Assembly: GCF_026341035.1 (NCBI RefSeq)
Contig: NZ_JAPEOQ010000002.1
Span: forward strand, 1,798,001 to 1,862,000
Reading direction: 5' to 3'
DNA: 64,000 nt
Source: Streptomyces sp. NBC_01016
GTDB taxonomy: Bacteria > Actinomycetota > Actinomycetes > Streptomycetales > Streptomycetaceae
The notes below the pieces were generated by a model. It was not told where the DNA came from, ran no database searches, and saw nothing but the letters and a program-made list of their open reading frames with translations. Position numbers and translations under genes: made by a program. This document shows, one piece after another, positions 16,051 to 24,425 of the stretch (positions are counted from its first letter, which is position 1; the number at the start of each line of letters is the position of its first letter).

Positions 16051-16812
16051 ATGTCCACCACTGAGCAGCGCGTAGCGATCGTCACGGGAGCCGCGCGCGG
16101 CATCGGCGCCGCCACCGCGATCCGTCTGGCCGAAGAGGGCCGCGCCGTCGCCGTGATCGACCTCGACGAGGCCGCCTGCAAGGACACCGTCGAGGCGATC
16201 ACCGCCGCCGGTGGCAAGGCCCTTGCCGTCGGCTGCGACGTCTCCGACGAGGCGCAGGTCGAGGCCGCGATCGCGCGCATCGCCGAGGAGCTCGGCGCCC
16301 CCACGATCCTCGTGAACAACGCGGGCGTGCTGCGCGACAACCTGCTGTTCAAGATGAGCGCGAACGACTGGGACACGGTCATGAACGTGCACCTGCGCGG
16401 CGCGTTCCTGATGTCGAAGTACGTCCAGAAGCACATGGTGGACGCCAAGTTCGGCCGCATCGTGAACCTGTCGTCGTCCTCGGCGCTCGGCAACCGCGGC
16501 CAGGTCAACTACTCCGCCGCCAAGGCCGGTCTGCAGGGCTTCACGAAGACCCTCGCCAAGGAGCTCGGCAAGTTCGGCGTCACCGCCAACTCCGTCGCCC
16601 CGGGCTTCATCGTCACCGAGATGACCAAGGCCACCGCCGAGCGCGTCGGCATGGGCTTCGAGGACTTCCAGGCCGCGGCCGCGACCCAGATCCCGGTGCA
16701 GCGCGTGGGCCGCCCGGAGGACATCGCCAACGCCATCGCCTTCTTCACCGGCGAGCAGGCCGGCTTCGTCTCGGGCCAGGTCATGTACGTGGCCGGCGGC
16801 CCGCTCAACTGA
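16051..16812 (+). CDS. fabG: 3-oxoacyl-ACP/acyl-CoA reductase, FabG type
   Basis: This 253-residue short-chain dehydrogenase has the cofactor motif GAARGIGAA near residue 13, NNAG near 91, a Ser-Tyr-Lys catalytic set (NLSSSSALG, then YSAAKAG) and the C-terminal GQVMYVAGGPLN. The NADPH-dependent reduction of a 3-oxoacyl thioester is the usual activity. ATG 16051 follows a GAAGAG site. It is probably a second FabG, distinct from the fatty-acid-synthase copy, since no acyl-carrier genes are nearby. The next SDR gene starts 17 bp later, so they form an operon. Confidence 0.85.
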   Translation: MSTTEQRVAIVTGAARGIGAATAIRLAEEGRAVAVIDLDEAACKDTVEAITAAGGKALAVGCDVSDEAQVEAAIARIAEELGAPTILVNNAGVLRDNLLFKMSANDWDTVMNVHLRGAFLMSKYVQKHMVDAKFGRIVNLSSSSALGNRGQVNYSAAKAGLQGFTKTLAKELGKFGVTANSVAPGFIVTEMTKATAERVGMGFEDFQAAAATQIPVQRVGRPEDIANAIAFFTGEQAGFVSGQVMYVAGGPLN

Positions 16813-16829
16813 GGCCGGGGGATACGGAC

Positions 16830-17597
16830 ATGACGACTTCCGAACTTCCGGAGCTCTCCGGCAAGGTCGCGCTCATCACGGGCGCGAGCCGCGGCATCGG
16901 CTACGGCGTCGCCGAGGCCCTCATCGCGCGCGGCGACCGCGTCTGCATCACGGGACGCGGCGAGGACGCCCTCAAGGAGGCCGTCGAGCAGCTCGGCTCC
17001 GACCGCGCGATCTACGTAGCGGGCAAGGCGCACGACGAGGCGCACCAGGCCGCCGCCGTCGAGCGCACCATGGAGGCGTTCGGCCGCGTCGACTTCCTCG
17101 TCAACAACGCCGGTACGAACCCGGTGTTCGGCCCGATCGCCGAGCTCGACCTGAACGTGGCGCGCAAGGTCTTCGAGACCAACGTCGTCTCCGCGCTCGG
17201 CTTCGCGCAGCAGACGTGGAAGGCGTGGCAGAAGGAGAACGGCGGCGCGATCGTCAACATCGCGTCCGTGGCGGGCATCTCCGCCTCGCCGTTCATCGGC
17301 GCGTACGGCATCAGCAAGGCCGCCATGGTCAACCTGACGCTCCAGCTGGCGCACGAGTTCGCGCCGGTGGTGCGGGTCAACTCGATCGCCCCGGCGGTCG
17401 TGAAGACGAAGTTCGCGACCGCCTTGTACGAGGGCCGGGAGGCCGAGGTCGCGGCCACGTACCCGATGGGCCGGCTCGGTGTGCCGGAGGACATCGGGGG
17501 CGCCGCCGCGTTCCTCACCTCCGAGCAGTCCGGCTGGATCACCGGACAGAACCTCGTCGTGGACGGCGGCAAGTTCCTCAACGCCGGCGTCGAATAG
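16830..17597 (+). CDS. SDR-family oxidoreductase
   Basis: This 255-residue classical short-chain dehydrogenase has GASRGIG near residue 18, NNAGTNP near 93, the catalytic serine in NIASVAGIS, YGISKAA near 158, and the C-terminal GQNLVVDGG. It resembles Streptomyces SDRs of acyl-CoA or alcohol metabolism, and pairs with the upstream fabG in one operon. The substrate cannot be told. A GGGG site precedes ATG 16830. Confidence 0.85.
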   Translation: MTTSELPELSGKVALITGASRGIGYGVAEALIARGDRVCITGRGEDALKEAVEQLGSDRAIYVAGKAHDEAHQAAAVERTMEAFGRVDFLVNNAGTNPVFGPIAELDLNVARKVFETNVVSALGFAQQTWKAWQKENGGAIVNIASVAGISASPFIGAYGISKAAMVNLTLQLAHEFAPVVRVNSIAPAVVKTKFATALYEGREAEVAATYPMGRLGVPEDIGGAAAFLTSEQSGWITGQNLVVDGGKFLNAGVE

Positions 17598-17685
17598 GCC
17601 CCTGGGCCGACGGCCCCAAGGGCAGATTCCGGGCGTTGGCCGACAACGTTCCACAAAGGGTTCCGCTCGTGAAGTGCCCCGTCGT

Positions 17686-17699
17686 TTCAACCAGTTGAA
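17686..17699. promoter_or_regulatory. Inverted repeat upstream of the binding-protein gene
   Basis: TTCAAC-CA-GTTGAA is a perfect 6-bp inverted repeat, about 60 bp before the solute-binding protein start. It may be an operator; the GATATTGTC that follows could hold the -10 region. Confidence 0.4.
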
Positions 17700-17758
17700 C
17701 CGGCGGGGCGCTGCGATATTGTCTGCCGACCTGGCATGGCTGATCGAGGAGCGAGCGC

Positions 17759-19336
17759 GTGTTCAACCGTTTCCCTGCCCCTCGCGTGTGGGCGGCTTTC
17801 GCGTCGATGACCCTGCTCACAGGGTGCGGGCTGATGAGTTCGGGTGAGGGTTCCGATGCGCGGCCCATCACCGTGGGCACCACCAGTGTGCCGAGCACGC
17901 TGGACCCCGCGATGTCCTGGGACGGCTCGTGGGAGCTGTTCCGCAACGTCTACCAGACGCTGGTGTCGTTGCCGTCGGGCGCCGCCGAACCGCAGTCGGA
18001 CGCCGCCGATTGCCGGTTCGAGGACTCAGCCAACCGCGTCTACCACTGCGAGCTGCGGGAGGACATGAAGTTCTCCAACGGGGACACGCTCGACGCCAAG
18101 GCCGTGAAGTACTCCATCGACCGGGTCCGCAAGGTCGGCGGGGGCGGCGGGCCCGCGGGCCTGCTGGGCAGCCTCGACCGCGTGGAGACGCAGGGCGAGC
18201 GCGGCGTAACGTTCCGCCTCACCAAGCCGGACGCCACCTTCCCGTTCGTGCTCTCCACTCCCGCCATGTCGATCGTCGACCCCTCCGCCTATCCGGCCAA
18301 CTCCGCGCGCACGGACGGCAAGGTGACCGGTTCGGGGCCGTACGTGCTCAAGTCGTACGCCGACGGCAGCAAGGCCGAACTCGTGCGCAACGACAACTAC
18401 CAGGGCTTCGCGGACCGCAAGAACGACGCGGTGACGATCCGCTACTTCAAGACGTCGTCCGCCATGGTCGGCGCCCTGAATGCGAAGAAGATCGACGCGA
18501 CCTTCCGTGGTCTCGCGGCCGACGACATCGTGAAGCTCCAGAACAAGCAGGGCACAGGCGGCGTGCAGCTCGTCGAGGGCGCGGGCATGGAGATCAGCTA
18601 CCTGGTGTTCAACCCCAAGGACCCGTGGGCGGGCAAGAGCGCGGTGCGCCGGGCGGTGGCCCAGATCGTCGACCGCGGGGCGATCGCGGAGAAGGTGTAC
18701 GCGAACACCGTGGAACCGCTGTACTCGATGGTCCCCAGGGGTCTCGCGGGCCACACCACCGACTACTTCGACGAGTTCAACGACCCGAGCGCCAAGAAGG
18801 CGGCCGGGATCCTCTCCAAGGCGGGCATCAACGCCCCCGTCCCGCTCACGCTCTGGTACGCCTCCGACCGTTACGGCTCCGCCACCGCGCCCGAGTTCGC
18901 CGAGATCAAGCGGCAGTTGGAGGCGTCGAAGCTCTTCAAGGTCACGCTCAAGAGCCGCCCCTGGAAGTCGTTCGAACAGGGCTACAAGAAGGGCGAGTAT
19001 CCGGTGTTCGGGCGCGGCTGGTTCCCCGACTTCCCCGACGCCGACAACTTCATCGCGCCCTTCGTGGGCGAGAAGAACGCCCTGAGCACGCCGTACGTCT
19101 CGCCCGAGATCACCGACAAGCTGCTTCCGCTGTCCCGCAAGCAGAGCGACCGGGGCGTCGTGGCGCGGCAGTTCGAGCAGGCACAGCACATCATGGTGCG
19201 GGACGCGCGGCTGCTGCCGCTGTGGCAGGGCAAGCAGTTCATCGCGTCGAGCGAGGAGATCTCGGGCGGCGAGCGGGCCCTCGACCCGTCGACGATCATG
19301 ATGATGTGGGAGCTGCACCGCAAGACGAGCTGGTGA
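17759..19336 (+). CDS. Family 5 (oligopeptide/nickel type) solute-binding lipoprotein
   Basis: This is a 525-residue lipoprotein with a lipobox LLTGC near residue 23 and the family-5 binding-protein fold: PITVGTTSVPSTLDPAM, the ELREDMKFSNGDTLDAKAV motif and GTGPYVL-like SGPYVLKSY. Such proteins deliver peptides, opines or similar compounds to an ABC permease. No permease or ATPase genes follow, so it is an orphan that must use a transporter encoded elsewhere, or act as a sensor. GTG 17759 has a GAGGAGCGAGC site upstream. Confidence 0.86.
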   Translation: MFNRFPAPRVWAAFASMTLLTGCGLMSSGEGSDARPITVGTTSVPSTLDPAMSWDGSWELFRNVYQTLVSLPSGAAEPQSDAADCRFEDSANRVYHCELREDMKFSNGDTLDAKAVKYSIDRVRKVGGGGGPAGLLGSLDRVETQGERGVTFRLTKPDATFPFVLSTPAMSIVDPSAYPANSARTDGKVTGSGPYVLKSYADGSKAELVRNDNYQGFADRKNDAVTIRYFKTSSAMVGALNAKKIDATFRGLAADDIVKLQNKQGTGGVQLVEGAGMEISYLVFNPKDPWAGKSAVRRAVAQIVDRGAIAEKVYANTVEPLYSMVPRGLAGHTTDYFDEFNDPSAKKAAGILSKAGINAPVPLTLWYASDRYGSATAPEFAEIKRQLEASKLFKVTLKSRPWKSFEQGYKKGEYPVFGRGWFPDFPDADNFIAPFVGEKNALSTPYVSPEITDKLLPLSRKQSDRGVVARQFEQAQHIMVRDARLLPLWQGKQFIASSEEISGGERALDPSTIMMMWELHRKTSW

Positions 19337-19354
19337 ACGGGGCGCGGGCGTCGA

Positions 19355-19377
19355 TTGTCAGTGGGCGCCGGTAGGTT
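19355..19377 (+). promoter_or_regulatory. PafBC/RecA-NDp-type DNA-damage promoter of ung
   Basis: TTGTCAGTG (19355-19363), 8 bp, then TAGGTT (19372-19377) exactly fits the actinobacterial TTGTCRGTG-N8-TAnnnT motif, known from mycobacteria as the LexA-independent, PafBC-dependent damage promoter. It lies about 80 bp before ung. Confidence 0.75.
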
Positions 19378-19455
19378 TCTGGGTGTAGATGCGGCCGCGT
19401 CCCCGGCACGGTGGGGCGCGGGCGTGCATGTGCCCGTACCCCGGAGGTTGTTGAC

Positions 19456-20139
19456 GTGACCGACACCGCGATGCTGCCCGAGTCCTGGCGCGGCGTCCTC
19501 GGCGACGAACTGCAGAAGCCCTACTTCAAGGAGCTCACCGAGTTCGTCGAGGAGGAGCGCGCGAAGGGTCCCGTCTACCCGCCGCGCGAGCAGGTCTTCG
19601 CCGCGCTCGACGCGACGCCCTACGACAAGGTCAAGGTGCTCGTCCTCGGCCAGGACCCGTACCACGGCGAGGGGCAGGGGCACGGCCTGTGCTTCTCGGT
19701 GCGGCCCGGCGTGAGGACGCCGCCCTCGCTGCGCAACATCTACAAGGAGATGCAGGCCGAGCTCGGCACCCCGATCCCGGACAACGGGTATCTGATGCCG
19801 TGGGCCGAGCAGGGCGTGCTGCTGCTCAACGCGGTGCTGACGGTGCGGGCCGGCGAGGCCAATTCGCACAAGGGCAAGGGCTGGGAGAAGTTCACGGACG
19901 CGGTGATCCGCGCCGTCGTCCAGCGGCCCGACCCGGCGGTCTTCGTGCTGTGGGGGAACTACGCGCAGAAGAAGCTGCCGCTCATCGACACCGAGCGGCA
20001 CGCGGTGGTGAAGGGCGCGCACCCCTCGCCGCTGTCGGCGCGGAAGTTCTTCGGCTCGCAGCCGTTCACGCAGATCAACGAGGCGATCGCCGCGCAGGGC
20101 CACACGCCGATCGACTGGAGTGTCCCGGACCTGGGCTGA
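19456..20139 (+). CDS. ung: Uracil-DNA glycosylase (family 1)
   Basis: This 227-residue enzyme removes uracil from DNA as the first step of base excision repair. Family-1 motifs are intact: the water-activating GQDPYHGEGQGHGLCFSV near residue 61 and the DNA-intercalation loop HPSPLSA near residue 186. Lengths agree with the family. GTG 19456 follows GGAGGTT. The promoter matches the DNA-damage motif, so induction by damage is expected. A small GGCTC/GAGCC hairpin follows the stop. Confidence 0.95.
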   Translation: MTDTAMLPESWRGVLGDELQKPYFKELTEFVEEERAKGPVYPPREQVFAALDATPYDKVKVLVLGQDPYHGEGQGHGLCFSVRPGVRTPPSLRNIYKEMQAELGTPIPDNGYLMPWAEQGVLLLNAVLTVRAGEANSHKGKGWEKFTDAVIRAVVQRPDPAVFVLWGNYAQKKLPLIDTERHAVVKGAHPSPLSARKFFGSQPFTQINEAIAAQGHTPIDWSVPDLG

Positions 20140-20178
20140 GCGGGGGCCCGGCTCGCGGGGAGCCGCGCCTGAGCTGGA

Positions 20179-20201
20179 TTGTCAGTGCCGCCGGTTAGCG
20201 T
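20179..20201 (+). promoter_or_regulatory. Second PafBC/RecA-NDp-type promoter
   Basis: TTGTCAGTG (20179-20187), 8 bp, then TAGCGT (20196-20201) fits the same motif as the ung promoter, 40 bp after the ung stop and 56 bp before the next gene. Confidence 0.75.
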
Positions 20202-20256
20202 CGTCGGATCGGACATCGTGGTCGGGCGCGCCGGGCGGCCGGGCTTGGAGGAGACA

Positions 20257-20805
20257 GTGGAACAGCAGCGTGAGCAGGCGTCGGACGACGCCATGATGAG
20301 CCGCATCGGGCAGGCGGTCATGCTGCACCACGGCGGCGACCGCGAGGAGGCGCAGGGGCGCTTCCTCGGCCTGTGGGCGGAGATCGGGGAGGACGGCGAC
20401 CCGCTGCACCGCTGCACGCTCGCGCACTACATGGCCGACACCCAGGACGACCCGTCGGACGAGCTGGCCTGGGACCTGCGCGCGCTGTCCGCCGCCGACT
20501 CCCTCACCCAGGAGCGGCTCGCCGAGCACGAGGCGTCCCTGGCGCTGCGCGCGTTCTATCCGTCGCTGCATCTCAACCTGGCGGCGGACTACGTGAAGTT
20601 GGACCGCCCCGGGCCGGCCCGCAGCCACCTGACGCGGGCCCGCGCGGCGGAGGGGGCCCTGGGGGACGACGGTTACGGGGACGGGATCCGCGCCGCCCTC
20701 ACCCGGCTCGAGGAGCGGGTGGCCACGATGGGGGCGGGGCCGAGGGAGCCGGGAGAGGGGAGGCCCGGCGGGGAGCCGCTGGGGCCGCCGCGGACGGGGT
20801 CGTAG
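20257..20805 (+). CDS. Uncharacterised helical repeat (TPR-like) protein
   Basis: This 182-residue protein is soluble and mostly helical, with a pattern like tetratricopeptide repeats (GGDREEAQGRFLGLWAEIGE near residue 26; a matching helix pair near 110-130 with YVKLDRPGPARSHLTRA). The last 30 residues are Gly/Pro/Arg-rich. GTG 20257 was chosen for the GGAGGAGA site just before it. I cannot assign a function. It carries its own damage-type promoter matching that of ung, so it is a candidate DNA-damage-induced gene. Confidence 0.75.
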   Translation: MEQQREQASDDAMMSRIGQAVMLHHGGDREEAQGRFLGLWAEIGEDGDPLHRCTLAHYMADTQDDPSDELAWDLRALSAADSLTQERLAEHEASLALRAFYPSLHLNLAADYVKLDRPGPARSHLTRARAAEGALGDDGYGDGIRAALTRLEERVATMGAGPREPGEGRPGGEPLGPPRTGS

Positions 20806-20844
20806 GCGGGGGAGGTTCCCGCGGCGGCGGAGGCGGAGGCGCGG

Positions 20845-21327
20845 TCAACCGCCGTATGTGTCGCGGCAGATGACCGACTGGGGGCTGTCCGGGTCCCAGC
20901 CGCCGTACCGACGGCCGAGGGCGCAGACGTTGGTCTGGGTGGGGGCCTTCGGGACCTTCTTGACGTGTCGGAGCTCGGGGGCGGTGCGGGGTTCGGGGGC
21001 GGTGGTGAGGCGTGGGGCCGGGGTGGCCTTCGGGGCCGTGCGCGGGGGAGTGGGGGCGGCGGCTTGCTGAGGCTGTTCCGGGTGCCGCGCCGGGGCGTGC
21101 TGAGGGGCGGTCGGTTTTAGCTGCTCCAGGGCCTCGCGCGCGGGCGCCTGGACGACCGGGTGGTCGGCGTGTCCCTCGGGGCGGGGCGCCGGGGCGGAGG
21201 CCGAGGGGGAGTGCGTCTTCGGGGTGGTCGGCGTCGCGCGGACGCTGACGCAGCCGGAGGCGGTGGCTGCGAAGGCGGCGGCGGCCGCGGTCAGCAGGAT
21301 CGTGGTTGAGCTGGGCGTTCGGGGCAC
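20845..21327 (-). CDS. Proline-rich secreted lipoprotein of unknown function
   Basis: This 160-residue protein has a signal peptide and a lipobox around ATASGC (residue 25), then a long Pro/Ala/His/Thr-rich linker. It ends in a compact Cys-containing tail (VCALGRRYGGW and SVICRDTYGG) whose two cysteines may pair. Similar short Cys-ended secreted proteins are frequent in Streptomyces without known role. The start is uncertain between GTG 21327 and GTG 21336; neither has a clear ribosome site. Confidence 0.65.
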   Translation of the reverse strand: MPRTPSSTTILLTAAAAAFAATASGCVSVRATPTTPKTHSPSASAPAPRPEGHADHPVVQAPAREALEQLKPTAPQHAPARHPEQPQQAAAPTPPRTAPKATPAPRLTTAPEPRTAPELRHVKKVPKAPTQTNVCALGRRYGGWDPDSPQSVICRDTYGG

Positions 21328-21448
21328 GGGAGCCACTTTGGTCGGGAACCGGGGGGTGGGGGAGGGAACGGGGGGATGATGCCCCGCATGAGTGACGGGT
21401 GCTCCGCGTGGGGCGGGAGGGGTGCCTAGGTCGTGGGGCGCTGACCCG

Positions 21449-21537
21449 GGGCCCGCTGGCTCTCGTTCGCCAAGCGGGGTTTGAAAGATTGGGGCTCTGC
21501 CCCATACCCCGCTGCTCAATCGCCGCAGGGGCTCTAT
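21449..21537. repeat. Dispersed 3'-end repeat, two adjoining variants
   Basis: At 21491-21537 lies a 47-bp element starting GGGGCTCTGCCCC and containing GCTGCTCAATCGCCGCAGGGG. It recurs at 24451 and, inverted, at 46671. A related variant with CCCGCTGGCTCTCG occupies 21449-21487 and recurs at 42899. The TetR stop codon lies inside its last bases. A terminator role is likely. Confidence 0.75.
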
Positions 21538-22145
21538 TGGGGCAGCATTCCGTTGAGGAGTTCGGTGTAGCCCGCGCGGAGGGCCGGGAGGGTGGGGGGT
21601 GAGGCGTGGAATGAGCCGGCCACGGACGAGAACATGATGCCCTCCGTCCAGGCGACCAGGGACAGGGTGTGTCGCTCGGGGGCGCTGGAGCCCGCTGCCC
21701 GGAGCAGTGTCGTGAGGGGGTCGCGGAACTGGCGGCCCGTCTCGTCGAAGAAGGTGCGCAGCTCGGGTCTGCGGGTTGCCTCCAACGCCAATTCGTAGCG
21801 GCATACGAGCAGTTGGGGGTGGTGGGTGAGGTAGCGGTGCAGGGCGAGGGCCATGCCGTCGATCAGAGAGGCGAGGCCGCCCGCGGGGTCCGGGAGTTCG
21901 TCGACCGAGAGCACCTGCCCCTCGCGCACCGCGAGCCGCCGCACCGCCGCTTCCAGGAGGGCGAGCCGGGTGCGCGCGTGGTTCGACGTCGAGCCCTGGG
22001 GCAGTCCCGCGGTCTCGTCGACCGCGCGGTGGGTCAGCCCGCGCATGCCGCGCTCCGCGAGCAGTGTCAGGGCGGCGTCGGCGATCCGGTCGGCCCGGGT
22101 GAGGGGGGCAGCATCTTCGGTGTGCGGGGTGTCGGGGCGGTTCAT
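21534..22145 (-). CDS. TetR-family transcriptional regulator
   Basis: The 203-residue protein has the TetR helix-turn-helix at about residues 18-65 (IADAALTLLAERGMRGLTHRAV then AGLPQGSTSNHARTR, split by a turn) and a helical ligand domain after it. It faces an FAD-monooxygenase gene across two palindromic operators, so it very probably represses both itself and that operon. The ligand is likely an aromatic or lipophilic compound handled by the monooxygenase, which is inference. The stop codon lies in a dispersed repeat. Confidence 0.9.
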   Translation of the reverse strand: MNRPDTPHTEDAAPLTRADRIADAALTLLAERGMRGLTHRAVDETAGLPQGSTSNHARTRLALLEAAVRRLAVREGQVLSVDELPDPAGGLASLIDGMALALHRYLTHHPQLLVCRYELALEATRRPELRTFFDETGRQFRDPLTTLLRAAGSSAPERHTLSLVAWTEGIMFSSVAGSFHASPPTLPALRAGYTELLNGMLPQ

Positions 22146-22165
22146 GGGAGCAATCTACCGCGACC

Positions 22166-22213
22166 ACTACAACTGTAGTACGGTCGAGATGCGAACTCAC
22201 TACAGGTGTAGTG
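22166..22213. promoter_or_regulatory. Two TetR operators
   Basis: ACTACA-AC-TGTAGT (22166-22179) and CACTACA-GG-TGTAGTG (22198-22213) are perfect inverted repeats of the same site with centres 33 bp apart, about three helical turns, in the gap between the divergent TetR and monooxygenase genes. Confidence 0.88.
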
Positions 22214-22243
22214 ATCGTTTCGGTACTCCACATAGGAGGCGTC

Positions 22244-23503
22244 ATGTCCCGACAGCCCCGTGCCGTCGTCGTCGGAGGCGGGATCGGCGGGCTCACCGCC
22301 GGACTCGCGCTCCAGCTGCGCGGCTGGCAGGTCACCGTTCTGGAGCGGGCGGGCGAGCTGAAGCCCGTAGGCGCGGGGATATCCCTGGCGCCCAACGCGC
22401 AGCGCGCCCTCGATGTCGTCGGGCTCGGTGACGAGATCCGCTCCCTCGAGGCCTGGGAAGGGGACGGTGGGCTGCTCACGCCGAAGGGGCGCTGGCTCTC
22501 GCGGGCCGACCCGAAGCTCGCGGCCGAGCGGTTCGGTGGGTCCATCGTGCTGCTGCACCGGGCGACCCTGGTCGACAAGTTGGCGGGCCGGCTGCCCGCC
22601 GATGCTGTGCGCACCGCGTCCGACGCGCGGCTCCTCGATGCCGGTGACCCGGACGACCCGGCCCGCCCCGCGCGCGTCGGCACACCCGAAGGCGACCTGG
22701 AGGCGGAGCTCGTCGTCGGCGCCGACGGCATCAACTCCGCCGTGCGCGGCGCGCTCTTCCCCGAGCACCCCGGCACCGAGTACACCGGCTTCACCACCTG
22801 GCGCGTGCTCGTGCCGCCGCTCGGCCGCCCCTTCACCCAGCACGAGACCTGGGGCCCCGGCATGATCTGGGGCACCCACCCCTTCGCCGACGGCACCGTC
22901 TACGCGTACGCGGCGGCCATGGCCCCGGCCGGGCAGCGGGCGCCGGATGGCGACGAGAGGGCGGAACTCCGTCGTCTGTACGGGAGTTGGCACGACCCGA
23001 TTCCCGCGATCCTCGACGCGGTCGAGCCGGGGCAGGTCCTTCGTCACGACGTGCATCAGATCGCCGAGCCGTTGCCCGCCTTCCACCGCGGACGCGTCGC
23101 CCTGCTCGGCGACGCCGCGCACGCCATGGCGCCGACCCTCGGCCAGGGCGGCAACCAGGCCATCGAGGACGCGGTCGTCCTCGCCCACCATGCCGCCGCC
23201 GACGGCCCGCTCGACCTGCCCGGTTACACGGCCGTACGGCTGCCCCGTACGACGGCGATCGCGCGCAAGGCCATGACCGTCAGCCGCGTCAACCTCACCG
23301 CGAACCGGCCCCTGATCGCCCTGCGCAACACGGCGATCCGCGCCGTCGGCGTGCTCGGTCCGGCCTTCCTGCTGCGCGGCATGGACGGCATCGCGGACTG
23401 GCGCCCGCCCCAGCGCGAGCCGTACACCGCCCCGTATGCTGCCCGGACGCAAGCGCGGGCCGGCACGGCCCGGCCATCGCAGGACAGGAGCACTCAGACG
23501 TGA
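22244..23503 (+). CDS. FAD-dependent aromatic-type monooxygenase
   Basis: This 419-residue flavoprotein belongs to the PHBH-like group A monooxygenases. It has the dinucleotide motif VVVGGGIGGLTAGLAL at the N-terminus, GADGINSAVRG near residue 165, and the FAD-contacting LLGDAAHAMAPTLGQGG near residue 290. Such enzymes hydroxylate aromatics or act on polyketides with NAD(P)H and O2. ATG 22244 has AGGAGG upstream. It is repressed, probably, by the divergent TetR protein, and coupled to the next gene by a GTGA overlap. Confidence 0.88.
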   Translation: MSRQPRAVVVGGGIGGLTAGLALQLRGWQVTVLERAGELKPVGAGISLAPNAQRALDVVGLGDEIRSLEAWEGDGGLLTPKGRWLSRADPKLAAERFGGSIVLLHRATLVDKLAGRLPADAVRTASDARLLDAGDPDDPARPARVGTPEGDLEAELVVGADGINSAVRGALFPEHPGTEYTGFTTWRVLVPPLGRPFTQHETWGPGMIWGTHPFADGTVYAYAAAMAPAGQRAPDGDERAELRRLYGSWHDPIPAILDAVEPGQVLRHDVHQIAEPLPAFHRGRVALLGDAAHAMAPTLGQGGNQAIEDAVVLAHHAAADGPLDLPGYTAVRLPRTTAIARKAMTVSRVNLTANRPLIALRNTAIRAVGVLGPAFLLRGMDGIADWRPPQREPYTAPYAARTQARAGTARPSQDRSTQT

Positions 23504-24402
23504 AAGTCGGCGTCATCGGACTCGGCGACATCGCCAAGAAGGCGTACCTGCCGGTGCTCGGAGCGCGGCCCGCGCTCGAACTGCACCTGCAGACGCGGAC
23601 GCCCGCGACCCTGACCGAGGTCGCGGACCAGCTCCGCGTGCCCGCGTCGCAGCGCCACGCCGACCTCGACTCGCTCCTCGCGCAGGGCCTCGACGCGGCC
23701 TTCGTGCACGCGCCCACCGCCGCCCACCCGGAGATCGTCACGCGGCTCCTGGAGGCGGGCGTTCCGACGTACGTCGACAAGCCGCTCGCCTACGAACTCG
23801 CCGAGTCCGAGCGGCTCGTCCGGCTCGCCGAGGAGCGCGGCGTGAGCCTGGCCGTCGGCTTCAACCGCCGCTACGCGCCCGGGTACGCGCAGTGCGTCGA
23901 GCACCCGCGCGAGCTGATCCTGATGCAGAAGAACCGCGTCGGGCTCCCCGAGGAGCCGCGCGCGATGGTCCTCGACGACTTCATCCACGTCGTCGACACG
24001 CTGCGCTTCCTCGTGCCGGGCCCGGTCGAGGACGTGAGCGTGCGCGCCCGCGTCGAGGGCGGCCTCCTTGAACACGTGGTGCTCCAGCTCGCGGGCGACG
24101 GTTTCACCGCGCTCGGCGTCATGAACCGGCTGAGCGGCTCCACCGAGGAGATCCTCGAGGTGTCGGGGCAGGACTCGAAGCGGCAGGTCAACAACCTCTC
24201 CGACGTCGTCGACCACAAGGGCCAGCCCTCGGTCCGCCGTCGCGGCGACTGGGTGCCGGTCGCCCGCCAGCGCGGCATCGAGCAGGCCGTGCTCGCGTTC
24301 CTCGACGGGGTGCGGGCGGGCAAGGTGCTGAGCGCGCGGGATGCGCTGGCCACGCATGAGCTGTGCGAACAGGTTGTGCGTGAGGTGCTGCGGCGGGTGT
24401 GA
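23500..24402 (+). CDS. Gfo/Idh/MocA-family oxidoreductase
   Basis: This 300-residue NAD(P)-dependent dehydrogenase has the Rossmann motif VGVIGLGDIAKKAYLPVL at the N-terminus, the family's EKP-like motif as VDKPLAYE near residue 90, and the GFNRRYAP segment. It shares a GTGA stop/start overlap with the monooxygenase, so both are one TetR-controlled operon. Substrates in this family are usually sugars, inositols or other cyclic alcohols; none can be assigned. Length is somewhat short but normal. Confidence 0.85.
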   Translation: MKVGVIGLGDIAKKAYLPVLGARPALELHLQTRTPATLTEVADQLRVPASQRHADLDSLLAQGLDAAFVHAPTAAHPEIVTRLLEAGVPTYVDKPLAYELAESERLVRLAEERGVSLAVGFNRRYAPGYAQCVEHPRELILMQKNRVGLPEEPRAMVLDDFIHVVDTLRFLVPGPVEDVSVRARVEGGLLEHVVLQLAGDGFTALGVMNRLSGSTEEILEVSGQDSKRQVNNLSDVVDHKGQPSVRRRGDWVPVARQRGIEQAVLAFLDGVRAGKVLSARDALATHELCEQVVREVLRRV

Positions 24403-24425
24403 CTCAGGGGGCTCGAATGAGCTGT

